Positions 36,593 through 45,389 are shown, counted from the stretch's first letter. The stretch is DNA of 64,000 nucleotides from Sorangium cellulosum (GCF_004135735.1 NZ_CP012670.1:2418001-2482000), one strand, 5' to 3'. A program made the numbers and translations. The notes: generated from the sequence alone by a model not told the origin.

Positions 36593-37603
36593 ATGGACGA
36601 GCCCCTCGAGACCGCCGAGCTCCTCGCCTTCTCGAAGACCGTGGAGGCCCGATCCCTGTCCCGCGCCGCCGCCGAGCTCGGCGTCCCTCGCGCCACCATC
36701 AGCCGCCGCCTCGCGCGGCTGGAGGAGCGGCTCGGGGTGCGCTTGCTCCGCCGGACGACGCGCAGCCTCGCCCTCACCGACGCGGGCGAGGCGCTCTACC
36801 GCCACGCCCGCGTCGTGCTCGACGCCGTCCACCACGCCGAGGCGAGCGTGCGCAGGGCCGACGACGTCGTGCGCGGCGAGCTGCGCGTCTCGGTGCCGCC
36901 GGGGCTGGGCGCGGGCTTCAGCGCGATGCTCTGCGATTTTGCGCGGCGGTACCCCGAGGTCCGCCTCCACGTCCACAGCACGACCCAGCACGTCGACCTC
37001 CAGCGCGGCGGCTACGACCTCGCGCTCCGCGCGAGCTCCGCGCTCGAGCCCGGCCTCGTCGCCCGGAAGCTGGCGCGCACTCCGCTCCTCGCGGTCGCCT
37101 CGCCCGCGTACCTCGAGGCCCGCGGCACGCCGCGCACGCGCCGCGATCTGCGGAGCCACCGCTGCATCATGGGCTTCGCCCGGGGGGAGCTGCCGCAGAC
37201 GCACTGGCCGTCCTCCGGCGGTAAGTTCCAGGTCGAGGGCGCGCTCTTCACGAACGACATGCACCTGCTCTGCGACGCCGCGCTCCAGGGTCTCGGCGTC
37301 GCGCTCTTACCGCAACAGGTCGCGCGCCCGCACCTCGAGAGCGGCGCGCTCGTGCACGTGCTGGCAGGCGCGATCCAGGCGGACGCGCACCTGGCGGTGA
37401 TCTACGCGGAGCGGGAGTTCATGCCGCCGCAGCTCCGCGCCTTCATCGACGCGGTGATGGCGTGGGGAGGGGGGATCTCCTCCCACGGGCGGACGCGCCG
37501 AAGCCGAAGCGGGCGGCGAAGAGCGACCCGCGGCCGCGATCGAGATCGCCCGGCGACACCCGGCGCGGCTCCGGATGGCCTCCCCCCGCAAGCGGTCGCG
37601 TGA
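36593..37603 (+). CDS. LysR family transcriptional regulator
   Basis: A 336-residue regulator. The N-terminal winged helix is clear (FSKTVEARSLSRAAAELGVP, then RATISRRLARLEERLGVRLLRRTTRSLALT), followed by the two-lobed effector domain (GELRVSVPPGLGAGFSAML, GLGVALLPQQVARPHLESG). A ~45-residue arginine-rich tail extends beyond the usual family length of about 300. The probable divergent target, a nitroreductase, survives only as a remnant, so the regulator may be orphaned. Confidence 0.9.
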   Translation: MDEPLETAELLAFSKTVEARSLSRAAAELGVPRATISRRLARLEERLGVRLLRRTTRSLALTDAGEALYRHARVVLDAVHHAEASVRRADDVVRGELRVSVPPGLGAGFSAMLCDFARRYPEVRLHVHSTTQHVDLQRGGYDLALRASSALEPGLVARKLARTPLLAVASPAYLEARGTPRTRRDLRSHRCIMGFARGELPQTHWPSSGGKFQVEGALFTNDMHLLCDAALQGLGVALLPQQVARPHLESGALVHVLAGAIQADAHLAVIYAEREFMPPQLRAFIDAVMAWGGGISSHGRTRRSRSGRRRATRGRDRDRPATPGAAPDGLPPQAVA

Positions 37604-37665
37604 GCGCGGCCCGCTCGATGCGTGGATGAGCGCTTGATATAGCGTCACGAGCTGCGCGCCCCGGC

Positions 37666-38076
37666 TCACTGCGCGCCCGGCTTGCCGGGATCGTCGCTCC
37701 AGACATTGGCGTTCCCGTGCGCCTCGAGCGGGCCTCGCTGCGGGCGGACGACGCAGAAGCGCTGTCCTGTCGGCGCCTCCATCACCCACCAGCGCTGGAT
37801 GAACTCCACGCGCCGCGCCCCGAGCGCCTCGAGCCGGCGCACCTCGGCGTCGAGATCGTCCGTCTCGATGTCGAGGTGCGTCCGGCTCGGGTGATCGACC
37901 TTCTGCACGAGGACGATGGGCTCATCGGCCCGGGTCTCGAGCTCGCGGTAGCCGCCGGCGACCGGCGCGGCCTCCTTGACGGGCTTGCCGAGGGCGCGGC
38001 CCCAGAAGTCCGCCGCGGCGTCGATGTCCTCCACCTTGCAGTCAATCACGAGAGCACAAAGGCGACTCCGGTGCAT
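37666..38076 (-). CDS. VOC family protein
   Basis: A 136-residue vicinal-oxygen-chelate protein (CKVEDIDAAADFWGRALGKP; DHPSRTHLDIETDDLDAEV; VMEAPTGQRFCVVRPQ). This subgroup is common in actinobacteria and myxobacteria as glyoxalase-like proteins with unknown substrates. The ATG at 38076 has AGGAGGGAG upstream. The gene is monocistronic, tail-to-tail with the LysR gene. Confidence 0.85.
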   Translation of the reverse strand: MHRSRLCALVIDCKVEDIDAAADFWGRALGKPVKEAAPVAGGYRELETRADEPIVLVQKVDHPSRTHLDIETDDLDAEVRRLEALGARRVEFIQRWWVMEAPTGQRFCVVRPQRGPLEAHGNANVWSDDPGKPGAQ

Positions 38077-38205
38077 GCGATCTCCCTCCTGCTGGGCGGC
38101 GCCGCGAGCTTAGCGTATGGCGGCACGGTCGCGCACGCGCACGAGAGACGGGGGCGGCAGACGGAAGACGGGAGAGGGAGATGAGAATGCCTCACCCCGC
38201 GGCCG

Positions 38206-39363
38206 TCATCGCGGGCCGAGGACCGCGCCGACCGCGCAGCGAAACAGCCCGGGCGCGAGGGCGAGCGCGGACAGGACGCCGTCCCGGAGGCGCGGGCGCC
38301 GCGCCACGAAGAGCACCGCCCGCGTCGCCACCGCGTAGCGCCGGTAGGCCCGCCGGAACACGCGCTCGTACGCCGCGAGCGGGGCGGCGCCGCCGCCGCG
38401 CAGGGCCGCGTCGAGCGCGGTCGACAGCGCCGCCGCGCCCACGAGCGAGAGCGACAGCCCCTCGCCCGTGATGGCGTCGATGTAGCCGGCCGCGTCGCCG
38501 ACCAGCGCGAAGCGGTCGTCGTGGAGCCGGGCCGACGCCCGCTCGAGCGGGCCGCTGCCGCGCGGCGTCGAGTCGGCCTGTGCCCCGGCGACCCGGTCGG
38601 CCAGCGCCGGGAAGCAGCGCACGAGGCGCCCGGCCGACACGCCGCCCCCGAGCCGCTCGCGGTCCCACAGGAACGCCACCCCCACGCGCCGCGGCCCCGC
38701 GGGCGTCACGTACGCCTCCACGCCGTCGCCGAGGTGCACCTCGACGAACGAGGTCCACGGCGCGCACCGGAAGTGCTGGCGCAGGCCGAGCCGGCGCGCG
38801 CCCGAGGGCGGCGCGTCCCAGCCGAGGGCGCGCCGGACGCGGGAGCCGAGGCCGTCCGCGCCGACCACGTACCGCGCCTCCACCACGCGCCGCCGCGTCA
38901 CGAGGCGCGCGCCGCCCTCGGTCCGCTCGACGCCGAGCGCCGGCTCCTCCGCGCAGAGCTCCGCGCCGGCGCCGCGCGCCCGCGCCGCGAGCGCCGCGGA
39001 GAGCGCCGTGCGGCGCACGCCGAGCCCCCCGGGCGGCGGCAGCGGCGCCTCGACGCGGAGCCCGTCGGCCCGGAGGTACCGGATCCCCTCGATGGGCGCC
39101 CGCTCGGCCGGGTCGATCGCGGACAGCACGCCGAGGTCCGCGAGCGCGCGACACCCCTCGGGCATCACCCCCTCGCCGCACGCCTTGTCGATCGGCCACG
39201 CGGCCTGATCCAGGACGATCACCGCGTGCCCCCGCGCCGCGCAGCCGATCGCGACCGCGAGGCCCGCCGGCCCCCCGCCGACCACGGCGACGTCGCACCG
39301 CGCGCTCACGGCCCGCCCGGCGCTCACGGCCCGCCCGGCGCTCACGGCCCGCCCGGCGCTCAC
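38206..39363 (-). CDS. FAD-dependent monooxygenase/oxidoreductase of the phenolic-lipid operon
   Basis: A ~385-residue flavoprotein of the geranylgeranyl-reductase/PHBH-like class. It has the FAD-binding motif VVGGGPAGLAVAIGCAARGH, VVGADGLGSRVRRALG, and FALVGDAAGYIDAITGEGL. It is the last gene of a type III PKS operon and would hydroxylate or oxidise the resorcinol/pyrone ring, as SrsC does in Streptomyces phenolic lipids (inference by synteny). The first GTG (39363) overlaps the methyltransferase stop (GTGA). Three more in-frame GTGs follow within an 18-bp tandem repeat, so the N-terminus may vary in length. Confidence 0.82.
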   Translation of the reverse strand: MSAGRAVSAGRAVSAGRAVSARCDVAVVGGGPAGLAVAIGCAARGHAVIVLDQAAWPIDKACGEGVMPEGCRALADLGVLSAIDPAERAPIEGIRYLRADGLRVEAPLPPPGGLGVRRTALSAALAARARGAGAELCAEEPALGVERTEGGARLVTRRRVVEARYVVGADGLGSRVRRALGWDAPPSGARRLGLRQHFRCAPWTSFVEVHLGDGVEAYVTPAGPRRVGVAFLWDRERLGGGVSAGRLVRCFPALADRVAGAQADSTPRGSGPLERASARLHDDRFALVGDAAGYIDAITGEGLSLSLVGAAALSTALDAALRGGGAAPLAAYERVFRRAYRRYAVATRAVLFVARRPRLRDGVLSALALAPGLFRCAVGAVLGPR

Positions 39364-39374
39364 GGCCCGCCCGA
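39303..39374. repeat. 18-bp tandem repeat on a stop/start junction, four copies
   Basis: Four copies of CGCTCACGGCCCGCCCGG (period 18). On the coding strand each copy supplies GTGAGC, i.e. a possible GTG start in the flavoprotein frame, and encodes the hexapeptide SAGRAV. The most upstream GTG also forms the TGA stop of the methyltransferase. Confidence 0.9.
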
Positions 39375-39959
39375 GAGCTCCCCGGCCCCGGGCGGGCGGC
39401 GGCCGGGCACGAGCCGCGGCAGGCCGCGCATCCGCGCCGCGTAGGCGGGCCCGAGCGCCTCCTCCTCGGCGCGGATGCGCACCGCGAGCACGAGCGCGTT
39501 GAGGGCGCTCCACACGAGCGCGGTCAGCCACGCGCCGTGGATCATGGGGATGGCGATCATCTCGACGATCACGGCCGCGTAGTTCGGGTGGCGCAGGTAC
39601 CGATAGGGCCCGCCCACGACCGGCGGCGCCCCGGGCACGACGATGATCCGCACGTTCCACTGGTCCCCCAGGGTGTGGATGACCCAGGTCCGCAGCGCCT
39701 GCGCCAGCAGCGCGAGGGCCAGCGCCGCGAGGCCGACGGGCCCGGGGAACGGCCGGCCGAGCCAGAGGACCTCGAGCGCGCAGGCGGCGAGGAAGGCGCC
39801 GTGCATCCCCGCCATCACCCGGAAGTGCGCCCGCCCGACCTCGACGCCGCCCCGCGCGAAGGCGCGCCGCGCGTTGCGGCGCGAGAGCGCGAGCTCGGCC
39901 AGCCGCTCGACCGCGACCGCGCCCAGGAAGGCGAGGTACAGCCGCTCCGAGGTCACCAT
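39360..39959 (-). CDS. isoprenylcysteine carboxyl methyltransferase-like enzyme of the PKS operon
   Basis: A 199-residue membrane protein with an ICMT-type SAM-binding region (GGPYRYLRHPNYAAVIVEM; RIRAEEEALGPAYAARM) and about five helices. In bacterial operons of this kind (BpsB in Bacillus, SrsB in Streptomyces) it O-methylates alkylpyrones or alkylresorcinols; that role is inferred from synteny. The ATG overlaps the PKS stop by seven bases, and its stop overlaps the flavoprotein start. Confidence 0.85.
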   Translation of the reverse strand: MVTSERLYLAFLGAVAVERLAELALSRRNARRAFARGGVEVGRAHFRVMAGMHGAFLAACALEVLWLGRPFPGPVGLAALALALLAQALRTWVIHTLGDQWNVRIIVVPGAPPVVGGPYRYLRHPNYAAVIVEMIAIPMIHGAWLTALVWSALNALVLAVRIRAEEEALGPAYAARMRGLPRLVPGRRPPGAGELSGGP

Positions 39960-41050
39960 CGGAGGAGCGCCATCTCCGAGCAGAAGCCCGGGCCGAACGC
40001 CATCATCACGCCGTGGTCGCCGGGCCGGGCGCACGGCTCGTCCAGGAAGTCGCGCAGCACGAACAGCACCGACGCCGAGGACACGTTGCCGATCTCGCGC
40101 AGCGACCGCCACGAGCGGTCGAGCGCGTCGCCGGGCAGCTCCAGCGTCTCGGCGACGGCCTCGAGCACCTTGGGCCCGCCGGTGTGGACGATCCAGTGGC
40201 GCACGTCGCGCCGCGACAGGCCGTGCCGCGCGAGGAACGCGTCGACGTCGCGCCGCACGTGCTCGCGCACGAGCGCGGGGACGCCCGCGGAGAGGACGAC
40301 GCGGAAGCCGGAGTCCACGACGTCCCACCCCATGATGTGCTCGGTGTCGGGGTAGAAGACGGCGTGGGTCGCGAGCACCGCGGCCCCGCCCGCGCGGCCG
40401 CTCTTGCGGGCGGCCTGCGCGCCGCGCGCCACGACGGCCGCGGCGCCGTCCGCGAAGAGCTGGGCGGCGATGACGTTCGCGGCGGAGGTGTCGTCGCGCT
40501 GCAGGGTGAGCGAGCAGAGCTCGACCGACAGCAGGAGCGACGTGTGGGCGGGGAAGGCGCGCAGCGTGTCGGTGACGCGCGCGACGCCGGCCACGCCGGC
40601 GACGCACCCGAGGCCGAAGATGGGGGTGCGCTTGACGTCGCGCCGGAAGCCGAGGCGGTTGACGAGCCGGGCGTCCAGGCTGGGCGCCGAGATGCCCGTG
40701 ACCGAGACGAAGACGATCTGGTCGATGTCCTCGGGCAGGAGCCCCGCGCGCTCGAGCGCGGCGCGACAGGCGCGCTCGCCGAGCTCGAGCGCGCACGCGT
40801 TCCAGCGGCGGTTCTGCTCGGCGAACGTCGAGGCGGCGTGGTAGGCCTCGACCGGCATGGCGAGGTGCCGCCCCCGGACCTCGATCGACCGCTGGACCCG
40901 CTCCACGAGCGCGAGCGCGTCCCCCTTTCCGGCCCAGAGCCGGCGCAGCCCGGCGCACGTCTCTTCCTGCGTTGCGTAGTGCGGCGGCAACGCGGTGCCC
41001 ACGGCGGCGATCATCGGAGCGAACGGCATCTCGTGGTGTCCGGTGCTCAT
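39953..41050 (-). CDS. type III polyketide synthase (chalcone/alkylresorcinol synthase-like)
   Basis: A 365-residue thiolase-fold homodimeric synthase that extends an acyl starter with malonyl-CoA. The catalytic triad is visible: C149 (FGLGCVAGVAG), H289 (WIVHTGGPKVL) and N322 (IGNVSSASVLF). It is followed by the GFGPG-like loop AFGPGFCSEM. With the downstream ICMT-like methyltransferase and flavoprotein it forms an SrsABC/BpsAB-type operon for phenolic lipids or alkylpyrones. The start at 41050 lacks a clear ribosome binding site; an ATG seven codons later is possible. Confidence 0.93.
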   Translation of the reverse strand: MSTGHHEMPFAPMIAAVGTALPPHYATQEETCAGLRRLWAGKGDALALVERVQRSIEVRGRHLAMPVEAYHAASTFAEQNRRWNACALELGERACRAALERAGLLPEDIDQIVFVSVTGISAPSLDARLVNRLGFRRDVKRTPIFGLGCVAGVAGVARVTDTLRAFPAHTSLLLSVELCSLTLQRDDTSAANVIAAQLFADGAAAVVARGAQAARKSGRAGGAAVLATHAVFYPDTEHIMGWDVVDSGFRVVLSAGVPALVREHVRRDVDAFLARHGLSRRDVRHWIVHTGGPKVLEAVAETLELPGDALDRSWRSLREIGNVSSASVLFVLRDFLDEPCARPGDHGVMMAFGPGFCSEMALLRW

Positions 41051-41280
41051 GGCAGGCGGCAGTCTCTCATCATGTCATGCAGCGGGCCATGACGATTCCG
41101 TCCCGTCGCGTCGCCAGAGCGCCTGTTGGCATAAAGGATGACGGAGGAGTCAGGGTTCTCCCGAGCACGAGATGTGGGGTTCTCCGGAGGCTGGTCGCGC
41201 GCGCGAACACGGCGTGTCGAGGCGACTCGAGCGTCGCGCGCAGCCCGCCTGCCCAGACGGCGCAAGCGCGACGCGCGCGG

Positions 41281-41424
41281 CGGGGCGTGAGCGCGGCGGG
41301 GCGCCGGTGCGACGGGGCGTGAGCGCGGCGGGGCGCCGGCGCGACGGGGCGCGAGCGCGGCGGGGCGCCGGCGCGGCGGGGCGCGAGCGCGGCGGGGCGC
41401 GAGGGCGGCGGGGCGCCGGCGCGG
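41281..41424. repeat. 16-bp minisatellite, nine copies
   Basis: Nine 16-bp units alternate between CGGGGCGTGAGCGCGG-like and CGGGGCGCCGGCGCGG-like versions, so a 32-bp higher-order period is also visible. The array lies in the 523-bp divergent region 41051-41573 between the PKS and DMT genes. Nothing else recognisable is in that region. Confidence 0.9.
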
Positions 41425-41573
41425 CGGGGGGCGGCGGCAGGGAAGGGAGCTGTCCTCCTTCCTCGCTTGCCCGTGTTCCTGCAAATCTGCGCTTGATCCG
41501 CGCGGTCCGCTGCGCCAGAGGTCTCGCCGGGAATGGCGAGCCCCCGAGCTCCGGCGCTCGTCCACCGATCGAC

Positions 41574-41945
41574 ATGGCTCAAGGTTACCTCTTCCTGATC
41601 ATCGCCCTCCTGTTCAACGCGACCGCGAACATCCTGATGAAGCTGGCGTCGCGGCGCGTCCCCTCGATGGAGGGGCTGTCGCTCGTCCAGAAGGGCGTCG
41701 CGCTCGCGACGAATGTCCACCTCGTGCTCGGGCTCGTGCTCTTCGCCTCCAACATCCTGTTCTATGTGCTGGCGCTCAAGCGCATCAACCTGTCGATCGC
41801 CTATCCGATCATGTCGTCGGGCGGCTTCCTCATCATCTCGGTCTTCTCGGTCTACTATCTGCGCGAGACGCTGACGGCGTTGCAGGTCGGCGGCATCGTC
41901 TTGATCGCGGCGGGGATTGCGATGGTCGCGTACAACATGAGCTAG
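41574..41945 (+). CDS. small DMT/EamA-like transporter
   Basis: A 123-residue inner-membrane protein with four predicted helices, of the small multidrug-resistance/ArnE-like size class. Features are LIIALLFNATANILMKLASR, LALKRINLSIAYPIMSSGGF and GIVLIAAGIAMVAYNM. The conserved N-terminal glutamate of EmrE-type SMR pumps is not seen, so an EamA/ArnE-like role in lipid or small-solute export is as likely. Homology starts at this ATG; the open frame upstream is minisatellite sequence. Confidence 0.82.
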   Translation: MAQGYLFLIIALLFNATANILMKLASRRVPSMEGLSLVQKGVALATNVHLVLGLVLFASNILFYVLALKRINLSIAYPIMSSGGFLIISVFSVYYLRETLTALQVGGIVLIAAGIAMVAYNMS

Positions 41946-42084
41946 CAGCGAGGCGTCGCCCGAGGGCGAATCTGCGCTGGTGAACCGGTGCGATCCGCCG
42001 CTTCCGAGGTCCGATGGGAGCGCCAGCCCCGCGCCCCGCGCCTTCGCGTACGGCGGCGCGGGGCAGCGCGCGACCCGGGGTGCA

Positions 42085-42978
42085 TCAGGCCGCCGGCGTG
42101 CGGCTCGCCGCCGGCGCGGCCATCGTCGCCGCCTCGCCGGCCGGCGCGGACCTGGCCGAGGCGGCGCCCGCCGGCCGTCGGGTCCAGAGCCCCGCGACGA
42201 ACCCGACGAAGGCCAGGACGCCGGCGATGAACAGGGTGTCTCCGACCAGGCGCATCCAGCGCAGCGCCTCCAGGACCGGCTGCTGCGGGAAGTCCGCGCT
42301 CCGCGCGTACCAGAGCCCGTGCTCGACGCTCGCCCACGCCTGCGCGAGCCCGAGCGAGAGCAGCCCGTAGACGCCGAACAGGGCGGCGTGCGCGTGCACC
42401 GGCGTGGTGTTCAGGCCCTGCATGTCATAGTGGGCGAGCGGCGGGTTGATGAGGAAGCCGAACAGGCCCGCACCCACGAAGCTCCAGAAGGCGACCGCGA
42501 CGAAGGACTTGATGGGCCAGGCATAGGCCTGCATCCACCCGGCCCGGTGCTGCATCTGCCACGTCCCGTACGCCTCCATGCCGACGAGGACGAGCAGGAC
42601 CACCTCGATGGCGCTGAAGCTCGCGCCGATCGCCATCGCCGAGACCGGCGTGCCGCTGAAGTAGAGGGGGTGGAGCGTGCCGGGGATGCCCGAGATGAGG
42701 AAGATGGATGTCGAGAGCAAGGTCGCCCTGGCCGCGCTGTCGGGGCGCAGGAGCCCGAACTGCGTGAAGAGGAACGCGATGGCCGCCGTGGCGAAGACCT
42801 CCATGAACCCCTCGACCCAGAGGTGCACCACCCGCCAGCGCCAGTATTCCATGACCGACTAGTGCGCGGTCAGCGCCCCCAGCCCGACCTGGAGCACGAG
42901 CAGCGCGACCACCACGACGCAATATTTGCCGACCGCGCGCATGGATGGCGTCAGCGTCCACCTCGAGAGCGGGCGGAA
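42085..42978 (-). pseudogene. norB: quinol-type nitric oxide reductase (norB) remnant with internal deletions
   Basis: The remnant begins in the second part of qNOR (LSRWTLTPSMRAVGKYCVVV, VLQVGLGALTAH). It hits an in-frame TAG and resumes at EYWRWRVVHLWVEGFMEVFA, so roughly 150 residues with several haem and metal ligands are missing. Later sequence is recognisable (GLNTTPVHAHAALFGVYG; WASVEHGLWYARSADF), but a second segment of ~45 residues after GVYG is deleted, and the usual HHLYF is HPLYF. The periplasmic N-terminus is absent. The 255-codon frame from the ATG at 42852 is open but cannot give a functional haem-copper enzyme. Confidence 0.8.
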
Positions 42979-43012
42979 GCGCGCTCTCTCACGTCGGGGT
43001 TCGGCCAGGCGG

Positions 43013-43315
43013 CTACGAGGCGAGGCGCGCCTTGGTCACGACGAGGGTGAGATCCTCTTCCGCGGCGATGGAATGACGTACGCCCGGAGTCATGTCGATC
43101 ACATCGCCGCACCCGATGCGACGAGGCTCGCCGGCCACCGTGAAGACGCCTGAGCCGCCCACGACGACCACCACCGCGTCGACCGCGGCGTGATGCTCCG
43201 GGACGCCGCTGCCTGCCGGGACGATGAGCCGGAGGACCTCCAAGCCCTCGCGCTGCACGACGGTCTCCCGGCCAATCTGCCGGTGCTTCGTGGACTCTGT
43301 TTTTCCGGTGCTCAT
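43013..43315 (-). CDS. cupin-domain protein
   Basis: A 100-residue single-domain cupin (VLRLIVPAGSGVPEHHAAVD; FTVAGEPRRIGCGDVIDMTP; HSIAAEEDLTLVVTKARL). The first cupin motif is reduced (PEHHAAVD), while a histidine of the second motif is present. It has the best ribosome binding site in the window: AAAGGAGG, six to seven bases before the ATG. It follows the carboxymuconolactone-decarboxylase-like gene by 37 bp and is probably co-transcribed. It may be a small detoxification or sensor protein. Confidence 0.85.
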   Translation of the reverse strand: MSTGKTESTKHRQIGRETVVQREGLEVLRLIVPAGSGVPEHHAAVDAVVVVVGGSGVFTVAGEPRRIGCGDVIDMTPGVRHSIAAEEDLTLVVTKARLAS

Positions 43316-43352
43316 GGCCTTCCTCCTTTGAACATCGACCTGGGCGCCGGCC

Positions 43353-43691
43353 CTATCGGGTCGGCGGCTCTTCCATCGCGGCGATCGCGATGGCCGAGTG
43401 CGCGAACGCGCCGCCCGCGCGCATCTCGGCGGCGACCCAGATGGCCTCCATGATCTCCTGCTCACTCGCGCCGTGTCGGAGCGCGCCCTGGGTGTGCCCG
43501 CGGATGCAATACGGGCACTGCGTGACGTGCGCCACGGCGACCGCGATGAGCTGCTTCATCTTCGCCGGCAGGGCGCCCTCGGCGAACACGCGCTTGCTGA
43601 ACTCGCGGAAGGCCTCGTCCGGCTCGGGCGCGAGATCGTGCCGTTTCTGTGACATCTCCTTCGATTGCAGCGGGTACACTTGGTCTCCCAT
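43353..43691 (-). CDS. carboxymuconolactone decarboxylase / AhpD-like protein
   Basis: A 112-residue all-helical protein of the AhpD-like superfamily. It carries the redox motif CPYCIRGH (CxxC plus histidine) within QLIAVAVAHVTQCPYCIRGH, then GASEQEIMEAIWVAAEMRAG. Members act as alkylhydroperoxidase partners or decarboxylases; the CxxCxxxH pattern favours a peroxidase-like redox role. GAGGAG precedes the ATG. It leads a two-gene unit with the cupin. The adjacent norB remnant hints at a former nitrosative-stress locus. Confidence 0.88.
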   Translation of the reverse strand: MGDQVYPLQSKEMSQKRHDLAPEPDEAFREFSKRVFAEGALPAKMKQLIAVAVAHVTQCPYCIRGHTQGALRHGASEQEIMEAIWVAAEMRAGGAFAHSAIAIAAMEEPPTR

Positions 43692-43909
43692 CGGCTTCTC
43701 CTCGGAACTGGCCCAGCAGTTTTTTCATAGGGAGATTGCGCCGCACAAGCAAGGAGAGCCTTTCCATTTTGCGTCGGGCGCAACCCGCGCCGGCTACGGC
43801 CTTCGGTCGATCGGCGAGCGAACCACCTCGTCGCAGCGGGGACGGCTGTGATAGGCTGCCGCGCGCACGCCGCTCTGGCCCGAACGCCTTCACCCCGGAG
43901 AGTGCCCCT

Positions 43910-44359
43910 ATGTCGACCCGAGCGCTCCTGCGCGTCTCCCTCGCCCTGCTCCTCGCGACCGCCGGCTGCGACAGCGCCGCGGAGGACGACGGATCGCAGC
44001 CCGCGCCCAGCGCCTCCGAGCTCCCCTGCGAGACCGGAGAGCCGATGATCCGGACCGATCTCTTCTTCGGCCTGGATCGGTTCGAGGAGCCCCCCGTAAC
44101 GGCCGAGGAGTGGCAGGACTTCGTCGACACCGCGGTGACCCCCCGGTTCGAGGACGGGCTGACGCAGTTCGACGTCGACGGCCAGTATCTCGCGACGACC
44201 GGGGAGCTGATCCACGAGGACAGCCGGCTGATCATGCTCCTGCACGACGGCGGCCAGTCCGCGTCGGACGCCATCGACGCCATCCGCGAGGAGTACAAGG
44301 CGCGCTTCGACCAGGAGTCCGTGCTCCGGATCGACGAGCCCGTCTGCGTCGATTTCTGA
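43910..44359 (+). CDS. DUF3574-type lipoprotein
   Basis: A 149-residue lipoprotein. The signal peptide ends in TAGC (lipobox), then a short Ser/Pro linker, then a domain matching DUF3574: RTDLFFGLDRFEEPPVTAEE, TPRFEDGLTQFDVDGQY, and FDQESVLRIDEPVCVDF. The two cysteines of the domain (near its start and end) may form a disulfide. The function of the family is unknown. It is divergent from the AhpD/cupin pair. Confidence 0.85.
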   Translation: MSTRALLRVSLALLLATAGCDSAAEDDGSQPAPSASELPCETGEPMIRTDLFFGLDRFEEPPVTAEEWQDFVDTAVTPRFEDGLTQFDVDGQYLATTGELIHEDSRLIMLLHDGGQSASDAIDAIREEYKARFDQESVLRIDEPVCVDF

Positions 44360-45389
44360 CGGCGGAGCGCCGCCGCCGCCCCGCTCGGCCGCGTCGGCGG
44401 CAGGTCCTCGACGATCTGCCGCCGTGCCATGGAGATCGTCGGCGCGTCTGCCGTGGCCCCGGGGCCCGCGAACGCCGCGGGCGACCAGCCACGGCGAGGC
44501 GTTGAGCTCGGAATCCGTATCTGCCGACGCCGGTCGCCGCTCTTCGTTCTGGTTGCTCACCAAGATGGTGTGTGTTGTATTCGATTCTAGAGCGATAAAC
44601 GGGTCGAGGCCGCCTGAGAAGCGCAGAGGCTCGAACCGCCAAGGCGCCAAGGACACCAAGGATTGATTCTCTCCTTGGCGCCCTTGGCGGTTGAACTCTC
44701 GCTCGTTCAACGCGATAGGTGCTCTAGGCTATCAGTCGGATCTGCTGTGCGCAACCGACGCCACATGATGGGTCGCGAGCTCCTTTGGGCATACGTGTGG
44801 TGAGCACAGGGGTGGAACCTGCTGGCGCGGTCCGACGTCGACGGCCAGCGCCGCGCGGCCACGGCCCCTGCGCAACGCCGGGTCTCCGGCCGTCATCACG
44901 CTCGATCTCCGCGCCCGCCAGGCGCGACCGAGGCGCGCCCCGAGATCGGGCCCCGTGCGTCGAGCTCGCCCCGGCAGGCGTGCGCCCGAGACGTCTCCCT
45001 CGCCTGCGTCGCCTCGCCGTTGCCGATACCCGACCGTGATGGTCCGCCCGACGGCGGCAATCATCGTCGGCCGCGCGCTCCGCGCTCCGCGATTCGCGCT
45101 CTCTCCGCGTTCTCCAGGAGAGCGCCGTGACCACGAGGGCAGAACGAGCATGTCAGTCGGATAGTCGTCTGACCCGAACAGCGCCTCTCGCTGACGTGCT
45201 TATTCGTGTATTGAGGGAAAAGTCTTGACCCGGGGGGATCGTGGGGCCAAACCAGCATCCCTGCCGATGGGCTCAGCAGATGGGCGCCGCGCGCTGCGTT
45301 CAAGCTGGGTTGATGCGCTCGCGGCGCTCGGGCGGTGAGCGCTCGACGCGAGCGCGCCCTCCGGCTCGGTCTGGCATAGGGAGGCCTAC
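44360..45389. other. 1-kb region without a recognisable gene
   Basis: No ORF with homology or a coherent start was found on either strand. It contains the palindromic repeat at 44634-44692 and a lower-GC patch around 44560-44760. Reading frames on the minus strand at 44724-45151 are open but look like GC-driven noise. Regulatory sequence for the multicopper oxidase gene is presumably at the right end. Confidence 0.5.
44634..44692. repeat. AACCGCCAAGG-type intergenic palindromic repeat
   Basis: Left arm AACCGCCAAGGCGCCAAGGA (44634-44653) is complementary to the right arm ending CTTGGCGGTT (44672-44692), with one extra base and an 18-bp loop. Closely similar 'GCCAAGGCGCCAAGGA' palindromes are, to my knowledge, widespread dispersed repeats in several bacterial phyla. 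Confidence 0.8.

Noticed and set aside
41172..41573. N-terminal extension of the small DMT transporter
   Set aside because: The extension is translated minisatellite (Arg/Gly repeats); homology begins at the ATG at 41574.
44724..45151. Minus-strand ORFs of ~136-139 codons in the gene-free stretch
   Set aside because: No ribosome binding site, no recognisable motif, and amino-acid composition typical of random GC-rich frames.
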